Assembly (NCBI GenBank): GCA_963811895.1
Contig: CAWETE010000010.1
Coordinates: 186,001-250,000 of the forward strand
Source: DASSUW01 sp963811895
GTDB lineage: Bacteria; Actinomycetota; Thermoleophilia; Solirubrobacterales; Solirubrobacteraceae
Length of the DNA stretch: 64,000 nucleotides
Reading direction: 5' to 3'
Of the stretch, positions 49,799 through 57,752 are shown one piece after another (the stretch's first letter is position 1; each line of letters begins with the position of its first letter). The translations under genes and the position numbers were made by a program. The notes below the pieces were generated by a model. It had not been told where the DNA came from and did not search any database. It worked only from the letters and a program-made list of their open reading frames with translations.

Positions 49799-52264
49799 GT
49801 GCTTTTGGAGCGGGAGGCCTTCCTCGACACTCTCAACGGCCCGCCCGGCCGGCTGATCCTGGTCGGCGGCGAGGCGGGCGTCGGCAAGACCGCGCTCGTG
49901 CGCGAGTTCGCCGAAGGGCGCCAGGTCCTGTGGGGCGCGTGCGACCCGCTGCACACGCCACGTCCGCTCGGCCCCCTGCTCGACGTCGCCGATGCCGCCG
50001 GCGGCGAGCTGCAGGAGCTCGTGACCTCCGGCCCGCGCCCCGCGGTGCTGGTGACCGCCCTGCTGCGCACCCTGCGCGAGGCGCCCGGCACCGTGCTGGT
50101 GCTGGAGGACGTCCACTGGGCCGACGAGGGCACGCTCGACGTGCTGCGGCTGCTCGGGCGCCGGATGGAGGGCGTGCCCGCCCTCGCCCTCGTGACCTTC
50201 CGCGACGACGAGCCGGGTCCGCTGCGCGTGGTGCTCGGCGAGCTGGCCACGGCCATGGGCGTCGAGCGGATCGAGCTGCCGCCGCTGTCCGCCGAGGCGG
50301 TCCGCGCGCTGGCCGAGCCGCACGGGATCGACGCCGACGCCCTGCACCGCAGCACCGGCGGCAACCCGTTCTACGTGACCGAGGTGCTGTCCGCGCCCGC
50401 CGCCGCCATCCCGGCCACGGTCCGCGATGCCGTGCTCGCCCGCGCCGCCCGTCTGAGCCCGCCGGCGCGCGAGCTGCTCGAGCGCCTGGCCATGATCCCC
50501 GGCGCCGCCGACCCGGAGCTGATCGACGCCGCCGACGAGCCGCTCGACGAATGCCTGCTGTCCGGCATGACGCGGATGGACGGCCGCACCGTCGCCTTCC
50601 GCCACGAGCTGGCGCGACTCGCGCTCGAGGCCGAGGTCCCGCCGCGGCGCCGCGCGGCGCTGCACCGCGAGGTGCTCGAGCGGCTCGAGGCGCGCGGCGC
50701 CGACCCGGCGCGGCTCGCCCACCACGCCGAGGCGGCGGGCGACACCGCCGCCGTGCTGCGGCACGCGCCCGTGGCCGGCGAGCACGCGGCGCGGCTCGGC
50801 GCGCACCGAGAGGCGGCGGCGCAGTTCGCGCGCGCCCTGCGCTGGGCCGGCGAGCTGCCGGCCCGCGACCGGGCGGTGCTGCTCGAACGGCGCTCCTACG
50901 AGTGCTACCTGACCGACCAGATGGCCGAGGCGATCGAGGCGCGCGAGCAGGCGCTCGCATGCCACCGCGAGCTCGGCGACGGCATCTCCGAGGGCGATGA
51001 CCGCCGCTGGCTCTCGCGCCTGCACTGGTTCCGGGGCGAGAACGCGGAGGCCGAGCGCTTCGCCGCCGAGGCGGTCGCGCAGCTCGAGCAGCTCCCGCCC
51101 GGGCCGGAGCTCGCCATGGCCTTCTCGAACCGCGCCCAGCTCGCGATGCTCGCCTCCGACACCGCGGCCGCGGCCGACTGGGGCGGGCGCGCGATCGCGC
51201 TCGCCGAGTCGCTCGGCGAGGACGAGATCGTCATCCACGCGCTCAACAACGTCGGCTCCGCCGCCTACGAGGACGGGAGCCGGGACGGCCGCGAGGCGCT
51301 CGAGCGCAGCCTCGCGCTGGCGAAGGCATCCGGCTACGAGGAGCACGTCGCGCGCGCCTACTGCAACCTGACCTCGATCGCGGTCAAGGTCAAGCAGCAC
51401 CTCGAGGCGGCCGACGTGATCGCCGACGGCATCACCTACTGCACCGACCACGACCTCGACTCCTGGACCCGCTACATCCTCGCCTGGCGCGCGGTCGGGG
51501 AGCTGAACGCCGGGCACTACGACGCGGCGATCGAGACGGCGGCGGACATGCTCAGCGACCCGGGCACCGCGGTCATCTCGCGCATCCCGGCGCTCATCGG
51601 GATCGGCCTCGCCTACGCGCGCCGCGGGAATGCGCGGCACGAGGCGGCGCTCGCGCAGGCGCTCGAGCTCGCGGGCCCGACCGGCGAGCTCCAGCGCATC
51701 GGGCAGGTGGCTGCCGCCCTGGCCGAGGCCGCCTGGCTCGACGGCGACGCCGAGCGCTCGCTCGCCGCCACGGAGCTGGCGTGGGACCTTGCCTTCGAGC
51801 GCCGCGAAGCCTGGTTCACCGGGGAACTCGCCCTCTGGCGGGCGCGGGCCGGCGTGACCGAGGACCCGCCGGAGTGGATCGCGGAGCCCTATCTGCTCGA
51901 GATCACCGGCCGGGCCGAGGAGGCGGCCGAGCGCTGGGACGCGCTCAACTGCCCGTACGAGGCGGCCGTGGCGCGCGCCGACCTCGGCGCGCTCGGGCGG
52001 CTCGGCGCGCGGGCGGCGGTCCTGCGGCTGCGCCGGCGCGGGCCGCGCTCGGCGACGCGCGAGCACCCCGCCGGCCTGACGGCGCGCGAGGTCGAGGTGC
52101 TCGCGCTCGTCGCCGAGGGCCTCAGCAACGCCGAGATCGCCGAGCGGCTGGTGGTCTCGCGCCGCACGGTCGACCACCACGTCTCCGCGATCCTGCGCAA
52201 GCTGGACGTGCCGACGCGCGCTCGCGCGGTGGCCAAGATGGGCGAATTCGCCGCCGCGGGCTGA
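49799..52264 (+). CDS. LuxR-family regulator with N-terminal AAA ATPase and TPR-like repeats
   Basis: An 821-residue regulator. The AAA module shows Walker A GGEAGVGKTALVREFA and Walker B-like TVLVLEDVHWADEGTLDVLRLL, then a winged part. Residues 300-720 are alpha-helical TPR-like repeats (EAIEAREQALACHRELGDG, GREALERSLALAKASGYEE, YDAAIETAADMLSD). The C-terminal HTH reads LTAREVEVLALVAEGLSNAEIAERLVVSRRTVDHHVSAILRKLDV. LAL/MalT-like regulators sense small ligands through their repeats. GTG with AGAGGAT in front. No target genes visible nearby. Confidence 0.93.
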   Translation: MLLEREAFLDTLNGPPGRLILVGGEAGVGKTALVREFAEGRQVLWGACDPLHTPRPLGPLLDVADAAGGELQELVTSGPRPAVLVTALLRTLREAPGTVLVLEDVHWADEGTLDVLRLLGRRMEGVPALALVTFRDDEPGPLRVVLGELATAMGVERIELPPLSAEAVRALAEPHGIDADALHRSTGGNPFYVTEVLSAPAAAIPATVRDAVLARAARLSPPARELLERLAMIPGAADPELIDAADEPLDECLLSGMTRMDGRTVAFRHELARLALEAEVPPRRRAALHREVLERLEARGADPARLAHHAEAAGDTAAVLRHAPVAGEHAARLGAHREAAAQFARALRWAGELPARDRAVLLERRSYECYLTDQMAEAIEAREQALACHRELGDGISEGDDRRWLSRLHWFRGENAEAERFAAEAVAQLEQLPPGPELAMAFSNRAQLAMLASDTAAAADWGGRAIALAESLGEDEIVIHALNNVGSAAYEDGSRDGREALERSLALAKASGYEEHVARAYCNLTSIAVKVKQHLEAADVIADGITYCTDHDLDSWTRYILAWRAVGELNAGHYDAAIETAADMLSDPGTAVISRIPALIGIGLAYARRGNARHEAALAQALELAGPTGELQRIGQVAAALAEAAWLDGDAERSLAATELAWDLAFERREAWFTGELALWRARAGVTEDPPEWIAEPYLLEITGRAEEAAERWDALNCPYEAAVARADLGALGRLGARAAVLRLRRRGPRSATREHPAGLTAREVEVLALVAEGLSNAEIAERLVVSRRTVDHHVSAILRKLDVPTRARAVAKMGEFAAAG

Positions 52265-52309
52265 CAACGGTTAAAGCGGTGGCGCGGCCGCGCCGATCTA
52301 GACCGGGAC

Positions 52310-53611
52310 ATGGCTTTTGATCTCGATCACGCGCTGCGCTACCTCATCGCCGCAGAGGGTTCCGACCTCCACCTGAAGGTCCCCTCCTATCCGCTCATCC
52401 GACTGCATGGCCACCTCGAGGCCATCCCGGGCACCGAGCGGCTCTACCCGGAGGACACGGAGAGCGCTCTCACCGAGATGCTCAACGACAACGAGAAGGT
52501 CGCCGAGTTCGACGCCGAGAACGAGGTCGACTTCTCCTACGCCGTCGAGGGTCTGGGCCGCTTCCGCGTCAACGCCTTCCGCCAGCGCGGCTCGGTCTCG
52601 ATCGTGATGCGCGCCATCCCGGTCGTCATCAAGTCGGTCGACGAGCTCGGGCTGCCCGAGGTCGTCACGCAGCTGGCCGAGCAGGAGCGCGGGATCCTGC
52701 TGCTCACCGGCACCACCGGCTCCGGCAAGTCGACCACGCTGGCCGCGATGCTCGATCACATGAACCGGACGATGGCCAAGCACATCGTCACGATCGAGGA
52801 CCCGATCGAGTTCCTGCACCGCGACCGCACGTCGATCATCAACCAGCGCGAGGTCGGCGCCGACACCGCGTCCTTCAAGCGCGCGCTGCGCCGCGTGCTG
52901 CGCCAGGATCCGGACACCATCCTGATCGGTGAGATGCGCGACGAGGAGACGGTCCACACCGCGCTGAGCGCGGCCGAGACCGGCCACCTCGTGCTCTCGA
53001 CGCTCCACACCGTGGACGCCTCCGAGACGATCAACCGCATCATCGACTTCTTCCCGCCCCACCAGCAGCAGCAGGCGCGCGCGATGATCGCCGGCACGCT
53101 GAAGGGGATCGTGTCCCAGCGCCTGGTCCCGACCGCCGACGGCAACGGCCGCGTGGCGTGCTGCGAGATCCTCGTCATGACGGGCCGCGTGCACGACATG
53201 ATCCTGGACCCGAAGCTCACCGGGCAGCTGCCCGAGGTGATCAGCGAGGGCACCTACTACGGGATGCAGACCTTCGACCAGCACCTCCTGCAGCACCTGC
53301 AGACCGGGCGGGTCACGATGGACGCCGCGATGCGCGTGGCGACCTCGCCGCACGACTTCAAGCTGATGGTCGCCGCCTCGTCCAAGCCGGTCGACGACGA
53401 AGGCCCGGAGGCCACGGTCAGCTCGCCGGCCCCGTCGCCGATCTCGGAGCCGGTCGCCGAGCCGGTCCGCGAGCCCGTCGCCGTCGCCGCGCCTGAGCAC
53501 CAGCCGGTCGCCCCGCCGTCGTACGAGCCGCCCCCGGCCCCGCCGGTGGGCGATTCCTCCCCGTCGTCGCCGCCGCCCCCGTCGGCGCCGCCGCCGGGCC
53601 TGAGCTTCTGA
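52310..53611 (+). CDS. pilT: Type IV pilus twitching ATPase PilT
   Basis: A 433-residue retraction ATPase: N-terminal PAS-like LIAAEGSDLHLKVPSYPLIRLHG, Walker A LTGTTGSGKSTTLAA (residues 133-141), Asp box TIEDPIEFLH, Walker B QDPDTILIGEMRDEETVHTAL, His box TGHLVLSTLHTVDA and the C-terminal AIRAG-like VTSQRLVP region. It ends in an unusual 80-residue Pro/Glu/Ser-rich tail (SPAPSPISEPVAEPV to SPPPPSAPPPG). PilT disassembles pili. No other pilus gene is adjacent, though a partner could lie elsewhere. Confidence 0.95.
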   Translation: MAFDLDHALRYLIAAEGSDLHLKVPSYPLIRLHGHLEAIPGTERLYPEDTESALTEMLNDNEKVAEFDAENEVDFSYAVEGLGRFRVNAFRQRGSVSIVMRAIPVVIKSVDELGLPEVVTQLAEQERGILLLTGTTGSGKSTTLAAMLDHMNRTMAKHIVTIEDPIEFLHRDRTSIINQREVGADTASFKRALRRVLRQDPDTILIGEMRDEETVHTALSAAETGHLVLSTLHTVDASETINRIIDFFPPHQQQQARAMIAGTLKGIVSQRLVPTADGNGRVACCEILVMTGRVHDMILDPKLTGQLPEVISEGTYYGMQTFDQHLLQHLQTGRVTMDAAMRVATSPHDFKLMVAASSKPVDDEGPEATVSSPAPSPISEPVAEPVREPVAVAAPEHQPVAPPSYEPPPAPPVGDSSPSSPPPPSAPPPGLSF

Positions 53612-53612
53612 G

Positions 53613-53642
53613 TTGACGGTCGTTCGCATGCGCGGCTACGTT
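53613..53642 (+). promoter_or_regulatory. Promoter of the AIM24-family gene
   Basis: TTGACG (53613-53618), an 18-nt spacer and TACGTT (53637-53642), followed by 7 nt and the ATG at 53650. A complete -35/-10 promoter in the 40 bp after pilT; the mRNA is probably leaderless. Confidence 0.7.
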
Positions 53643-53649
53643 GCCGCGC

Positions 53650-54369
53650 ATGCAGACGACCCTCGCTCAGTTCAATGAGACCCAGTCGCAGGAAGCCTTC
53701 GCGCTCCAGAACTCGAAGCTGCTGAAGGTGCGGCTGGACCAGGTGACGGTCCAGTCCAAGCTCGGCTCGATGGTCGCCTACCAGGGCGACGTCTCGTTCG
53801 AGCACGCCGGCTCGGGCGGTCTCGGGCGGATGCTCAAGAAGGCGATGACGGGCGAGGGCACGCAGCTGATGAAGATCGCGGGGACGGGCGAGGTGTTCCT
53901 GGCCGACCAGGCGCAGGACATCCACCTGATCTACCTCGAGAACGACTTCATCACCGTCAACGGGCAGAACCTGCTCGCCTTCGACGCGGGCATCGACTGG
54001 GACATCAAGCGGGTCGAGGGCGCCAGCGGCATGATGGGCGGCGGGCTGTTCAACCTCTCGCTGCAGGGCACCGGCTGGGTGGCGATCCTCTCCGACGGCC
54101 CGCCCGTGCTGCTGAACGTGGCGAGCGCGCCGACGTTCGCCGACGCCCAGGCCGCCATCACCTGGTCGTCGGGCGTGTCGACCGGCATCAAGACCGACTT
54201 CAAGATGAAGAACCTGGTCGGCCGCGGCTCGGGCGAGTCGGTCCAGATGTCCTTCACCGGCCAGGGCTGGGTGCTCGTGCAGCCGTCCGAGGGCCGGATG
54301 CTGGGGCTGGGGCAGACGGCTTCGAGCGGCGGCAGCAGCGGAGGCCTGGGGGGTCTCTTGAATAGCTAG
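53650..54369 (+). CDS. AIM24-family protein
   Basis: A 239-residue protein of the AIM24/TIGR00266 beta-barrel family. Typical blocks: LKVRLDQVTVQSKLGSMVAYQGDVSFEHAG, GEVFLADQAQDIHLIYLENDFITVNGQNLLAFDAGIDWDI, GTGWVAILSDGPPVLLNV. Gly/Ser tail GLGQTASSGGSSGGLGGLLN. Function unknown in bacteria, perhaps lipid or membrane related. The ATG lies 7 nt after its -10 box; an upstream in-frame TTG overlaps that box. Confidence 0.93.
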   Translation: MQTTLAQFNETQSQEAFALQNSKLLKVRLDQVTVQSKLGSMVAYQGDVSFEHAGSGGLGRMLKKAMTGEGTQLMKIAGTGEVFLADQAQDIHLIYLENDFITVNGQNLLAFDAGIDWDIKRVEGASGMMGGGLFNLSLQGTGWVAILSDGPPVLLNVASAPTFADAQAAITWSSGVSTGIKTDFKMKNLVGRGSGESVQMSFTGQGWVLVQPSEGRMLGLGQTASSGGSSGGLGGLLNS

Positions 54370-54378
54370 TGCGGCTTA

Positions 54379-54402
54379 CTCGCACTCGCAAGCTCGTGCG
54401 AG
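54379..54402. terminator. Bidirectional terminator hairpin
   Basis: CTCGCAC, a 10-nt loop and GTGCGAG form a 7-bp stem in the 41-bp gap between two convergent genes. No T-run follows, as usual in high-GC actinobacteria, so this is a structural inference. Confidence 0.4.
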
Positions 54403-54410
54403 CGCCTTAG

Positions 54411-54830
54411 TTACACATTGACGACCTCGTCGCCGGGGTCGTCGACGACCTCTTCGCAGCTCGGGCACCACCAGCGCGCCTCGAGCGCCGTGCCGCAGGG
54501 CTCGTGGCGGTACGGCTCGCCGCCGCCGGTGCGGGCGCCCCAGTCGGCGAGCAGCCGCAGCGCGCCGGCGAGCTCCTGTCCGGGCTCGGTGAGCTCGTAG
54601 ACGAAGCGCGGCGGCCGCTCGGAGTAGGGCGCGGCGATGATGAGCGCCTGCTCGGTGAGGGCCTTGATGCGGGCGCTGAGCACGTTGGGCGCGATCCCGT
54701 CGAGCTCGTCCTGGAGCTCGTTGAAGCGGCGGGGGCCGTCGAGCAGGGCGGCCACGATCAGCAGGGTCCAGCGGTCGCCGACGCGGGCGAGGGCGTCGGC
54801 GAGGGGGGTGGTGGGGGCTCGGCGGGGCAC
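54411..54830 (-). CDS. HxlR-family regulator with C-terminal zinc ribbon
   Basis: A 139-residue regulator. Winged helix: PLADALARVGDRWTLLIVAALLDGPRRFNELQDELDGIAPNVLSARIKALTEQALI. The C-terminal end carries three cysteines (CGTALEARWWCPSCEEV), absent from most HxlR proteins; this could be a metal or redox sensor. GTG 54830 is chosen by the winged-helix start. It diverges from an S1C protease over a region with two palindromes. Confidence 0.9.
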   Translation of the reverse strand: MPRRAPTTPLADALARVGDRWTLLIVAALLDGPRRFNELQDELDGIAPNVLSARIKALTEQALIIAAPYSERPPRFVYELTEPGQELAGALRLLADWGARTGGGEPYRHEPCGTALEARWWCPSCEEVVDDPGDEVVNV

Positions 54831-54840
54831 AGCGCATGTC

Positions 54841-54877
54841 GTATCACTGATAGAGTCACTTGCAGATTGCAAGTGAC
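54841..54877. promoter_or_regulatory. Two palindromes between HxlR gene and protease
   Basis: First GTATCACTGATAG (54841-54853), with TATCA-C-TGATA symmetric. Second a perfect 23-bp palindrome (54855-54877), half-site GTCACTTGCA, spacer GAT, then the reverse complement. The second covers the GTG start of the protease (54873). Binding there would block protease transcription or translation directly; the HxlR protein on the left is the natural candidate binder. Confidence 0.7.
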
Positions 54878-55754
54878 GGTACTCGAAGCTCTCCAGCAGG
54901 CGGTGACGGACGCGGCAGAACAGGTCGGCCCGGCGGTGGTCGGGCTCGGGCGCGGCTGGGGCCGCGGCTCCGGCGTCATCGTCGCCGACGGCCAGGTGCT
55001 GACCGTCGCGCACGTGCTGCGCGGCGACGAGGTGGCGGTCACGTTCGCCGACGGCCGCACGGCCGAGGGTCGCGTGGCCGGCTCGGACCCCGACCTCGAC
55101 GTGGCGGTGATCGCCGTCGACACCGGAGACGCGAAGCCCGTCACCTGGGAGCCCGGCGACACCCCGCCGGCCGGCGCGCCGGTGCTCGCGCTCGCCAATC
55201 CCGGAGGCCGCGGGCTGCGCACGACCTTCGGCCTCGTGTCCGCCACCGGGCGCGGCTTCCGCGGCCCGCGCGGGCGGCGCGTGGCCGGCTCGATCGAGCA
55301 CACGGCGCCGCTGCCGCGCGGCTCCTCCGGCGGCCCGCTGGTGGACACCTCCGGCAACCTGCTCGGCCTCAACGCCGTCCGCCGCGACGGCGGCTTCATC
55401 CTCGCCCTGCCGGCCGACGCCGCCCTGCGCCGCCGCGTCGGCGAGCTGGCGCGCGGCGAGGCGGCGGACCGGCCACGGCTGGGCGTCGCGCTGGCGCCGC
55501 CGCGCGTGGCGCGCCGGATGCGCGCCGCCGTCGGGCTGCCCGAGCGCGACGGGCTGCTCGTGCGCGGCGTGGTCGACGGCAGCCCCGCCGCCCGGGCGGC
55601 GCTCGAGCGCGGCGACCTGCTGGTGCGAGCCGGCGACCGGACGCTGGCGAGCATGGACGATCTCTTCGACGCGCTGGGCGAGGCGGGCGACAAGCTCGCC
55701 CTCGGCGTGGTGCGCGGCAGCGAGGAGCGCGAGCTCGAGATCGACCTGAAGTAA
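54873..55754 (+). CDS. S1C trypsin-like protease with PDZ domain (HtrA/DegP-like, soluble)
   Basis: A 293-residue protease. Triad: His in GQVLTVAHVLRGD, Asp in DPDLDVAVIAVD, Ser in PRGSSGGPLVDTSG. C-terminal PDZ: GLLVRGVVDGSPAARAALERGDLLVRAGDRTLASMDDLFDAL. No signal peptide or membrane helix, unlike most HtrA proteins, so it appears cytoplasmic. GTG at 54873 lies inside a perfect palindrome. An HxlR regulator lies on each side. Confidence 0.9.
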   Translation: MTVLEALQQAVTDAAEQVGPAVVGLGRGWGRGSGVIVADGQVLTVAHVLRGDEVAVTFADGRTAEGRVAGSDPDLDVAVIAVDTGDAKPVTWEPGDTPPAGAPVLALANPGGRGLRTTFGLVSATGRGFRGPRGRRVAGSIEHTAPLPRGSSGGPLVDTSGNLLGLNAVRRDGGFILALPADAALRRRVGELARGEAADRPRLGVALAPPRVARRMRAAVGLPERDGLLVRGVVDGSPAARAALERGDLLVRAGDRTLASMDDLFDALGEAGDKLALGVVRGSEERELEIDLK

Positions 55755-55770
55755 CTTCAGTTCGTGAAGT
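55754..55770. promoter_or_regulatory. Inverted repeat upstream of the second HxlR gene, probable operator
   Basis: ACTTCA-GTTCG-TGAAGT is exact over both 6-bp arms, starting at the last base of the protease stop. It lies just before the -10 box TATCCT (55778-55783) and is well placed for autorepression. Confidence 0.55.
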
Positions 55771-55777
55771 CTTGCGA

Positions 55778-55783
55778 TATCCT
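55778..55783 (+). promoter_or_regulatory. -10 box of the second HxlR gene
   Basis: TATCCT followed by 7 nt and the GTG at 55791. This decides the start: an in-frame GTG at 55764 lies upstream inside the operator. Confidence 0.6.
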
Positions 55784-55790
55784 TGGCTTT

Positions 55791-56150
55791 GTGCCGAACT
55801 CCGAATGTCCCGTTTGCCGCACCGCCGACATCGTCTGCGGCAAGTGGACCCTGCTCGTGATCCGTGACCTGGCGGAGGGCCGCTCGCGCTTCTGCGAGCT
55901 CGAGCGCAGCCTCGCCGGGATCTCGCCGCGCACGCTGTCGCTGCGGCTGCGGGCGCTCGAGGAGGAGGGCATCGTCGCGCGCCAGACGTACCCCGAGGTT
56001 CCTCCGCGAGTCGAGTACGCGCTGACCGAGAAGGGCCGCGCCCTGGTCCCCATCGTGGAGACGATGCGCGTGTACGGCCGCGAGTGGCTGGGCAACGACG
56101 GCGAGGGCGAAACCGTCGAGAAGCCGGCCGCCGAGCCGGTCGCCGCCTGA
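55791..56150 (+). CDS. HxlR-family transcriptional regulator
   Basis: A 119-residue regulator. The start is CPVCRTADIVCGKWTLLVIRDLAEGRSRFCELERSL, where CPVCR and later cysteines may sense redox or electrophiles, followed by GISPRTLSLRLRALEEEGIVARQTYPEVPPRVEYALTEKGRAL. Typical HxlR/MarR-like winged helix. The C-terminal tail ends in EPVAA. Likely regulates itself through the ACTTCA/TGAAGT site. Targets unknown. Confidence 0.92.
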   Translation: MPNSECPVCRTADIVCGKWTLLVIRDLAEGRSRFCELERSLAGISPRTLSLRLRALEEEGIVARQTYPEVPPRVEYALTEKGRALVPIVETMRVYGREWLGNDGEGETVEKPAAEPVAA

Positions 56151-56188
56151 CGGTTTCGCTGGCGAAAAGCCCGAGCCGGTCGCCGCCT
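56131..56188 (+). repeat. Short direct repeat at the end of the HxlR gene
   Basis: The 18 bases CCGAGCCGGTCGCCGCCT occur at 56131-56148 and again, exactly, at 56171-56188, 40 bp apart. The first copy codes the HxlR C-terminus, the second lies after the stop. Between the copies TTTCGC-TG-GCGAAA forms a small hairpin. It looks like a tandem duplication of the gene's 3' end. Confidence 0.6.
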
Positions 56189-56271
56189 AGAAGCGTTCCG
56201 TCCGACCCGTGTGCTTGCAAGCCCGCGTGCGCGCGGGAGGAGCCCTCGCGCCGGGGGCGAACGAGCGGGCC

Positions 56272-57507
56272 ATGCACAACCGCGCCCTGTACGACTCGCT
56301 GGCCGCCTTCGTCGAGGAGGCCGCCTGGCAGCTCGCCGAGGAGGTCTCCGGGGGCGCGGAGGTGCCCTTCGAGCTCATCGAGCGAGGCCGCACGTCCGCC
56401 CCTCTGTACTGCTACCGCCCGCTGACCGGCCGTTTCATCGCCGAGCGCTCGCCGGAGCTGGCCAAGCTGCCGTCCTACGCGCCGGCCGTCCAGAACCTGA
56501 TGACGCTGCCCGACCTGCCCGACTACCTGAAGGCGCGCGGGCGGCGCACGCCGTCGCCCGACCGCCGCACGCAGGCCGACGCCGTCCTGCAGGCCTTCCT
56601 CACCGCCGTCTGGGCCGAGTCGAGCGACTTCGGGTTCGAGCGCGAGCGCTTCGACGCCGCGTTCGGCGAGCTCGAGGAGGCCGGCTACGGCGACCGCACG
56701 CTGTCGGTCGTGCTGGCCGCGGTCGAGGGGCTCGTGATCGAGAGCGACGAGGTCACGCTCGGCGACGGCCTGGCGCTGGTGCGCGTCGAGACGCTCAAGG
56801 ACGCGCCGGAGGAGCTGCTCGCCGACGAGATGGGCACCGTGGCCGTGCTCGCGCTCGACTCGGCGGCCGGCGACGATCGCGCGCTCGAGGACGCCGGCCG
56901 CCGCCTGCGCCGGCTGCAGACCGCGCTGCGGCTGTGGGACGACGCCGAGCCCTCGCTCGGCCCGACCGCCTGGGCGCGCACCGGCGGCAGCGCCTGGAGC
57001 GCCGTCCCGCTCGCCACCGGCATCCGCCGCGACACCGGCGACTGCCTGCTGGCCGCCGACGAGGAGGACCCGCTGCGCGCCTTCTGCTCGCTCATCACCC
57101 GCCGCACCCCGCGCGGCGGCGAGCTCGCCTGGGCGCTGCGGCGCTTCGAGCTCGGCTGCGAGCGCGCGAGCGCCGTCGAGGCGCTGACCGACTGGCTGCT
57201 CGTCGCCCGGGCGCTGCTCGCCGACCAGGCGAGCCAGGGGTACGACGGGATGGCCGAGCGTCTCGCGGTGATCTGCGCGACGCCCGAGGAGCGCGCCGCG
57301 CTCGAGAGCAGGGTCGACGAGGCGATCCGGCTCGAGCGGGCGGCGATCTCCGGCCGCATCCGCACGGACCCGATGGTCGAGGACCTGATCGCCGACCTCG
57401 GCGGCAACCTGCGCGCCGTCCTGCGCGACGTCCTGTGCGGCCACCTGGACCCGCAGCTGCGCCGTGTCGCCGACGAAATGCTCGAGACGGGTACTACGCC
57501 TGTATGA
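56272..57507 (+). CDS. Unrecognised cytoplasmic protein
   Basis: A 411-residue protein, alpha-helical and acidic: AFVEEAAWQLAEEVSGGAEVPFE, LTGRFIAERSPELAKLPSY, TLSVVLAAVEGLVIESDEVTL, CSLITRRTPRGGELAWALRRFELGCERASAVEALTDWLLVARAL. There is no signal peptide or known motif. Similar proteins probably exist in related genomes, but I cannot name a family. ATG 56272 is a guess; the frame is open upstream to a GTG at 56209. Its stop overlaps the ATG of the next gene. Confidence 0.75.
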   Translation: MHNRALYDSLAAFVEEAAWQLAEEVSGGAEVPFELIERGRTSAPLYCYRPLTGRFIAERSPELAKLPSYAPAVQNLMTLPDLPDYLKARGRRTPSPDRRTQADAVLQAFLTAVWAESSDFGFERERFDAAFGELEEAGYGDRTLSVVLAAVEGLVIESDEVTLGDGLALVRVETLKDAPEELLADEMGTVAVLALDSAAGDDRALEDAGRRLRRLQTALRLWDDAEPSLGPTAWARTGGSAWSAVPLATGIRRDTGDCLLAADEEDPLRAFCSLITRRTPRGGELAWALRRFELGCERASAVEALTDWLLVARALLADQASQGYDGMAERLAVICATPEERAALESRVDEAIRLERAAISGRIRTDPMVEDLIADLGGNLRAVLRDVLCGHLDPQLRRVADEMLETGTTPV

Positions 57508-57752
57508 CCGAAGACAAAGGCGAGTGGGCGGAGGTCGCGGACGAGGGCATCGTCCCCGACGAATTGAGCGACGACGACGACTCGGGGCCGGTCGGCCGCC
57601 GGGCCGAGAGCGAGGAGCCGGCGACCGAGGAGGGCGTCGACCCGCACGCGGGCGACCAGGCCGACGCCGTGAGGGACGGCGGTCCCGAGGTGCCGGAGGG
57701 CGTCGAGCCCGACCTCAAGGACGCCGCGGCTACGCAGCTTCAGAAGGACTGA
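57504..57752 (+). CDS. Small, very acidic protein
   Basis: An 82-residue protein rich in Asp and Glu (ELSDDDDSGPVGRRAESEEP, GVDPHAGDQADAVRDGGPEV), without hydrophobic core, so probably disordered. Coupled to the upstream gene by ATGA. It may be a partner or inhibitor of that protein; function unknown. Convergent overlap of 23 bp with the ArsA-like gene. Confidence 0.7.
   Translation: MTEDKGEWAEVADEGIVPDELSDDDDSGPVGRRAESEEPATEEGVDPHAGDQADAVRDGGPEVPEGVEPDLKDAAATQLQKD

Noticed and set aside
54841..54853. tetO-like CTATCAGTGATA core
   Set aside because: Twelve bases match the Tn10 tet operator, but no tetR or tetA gene is nearby; it is more likely an HxlR half-site pair.
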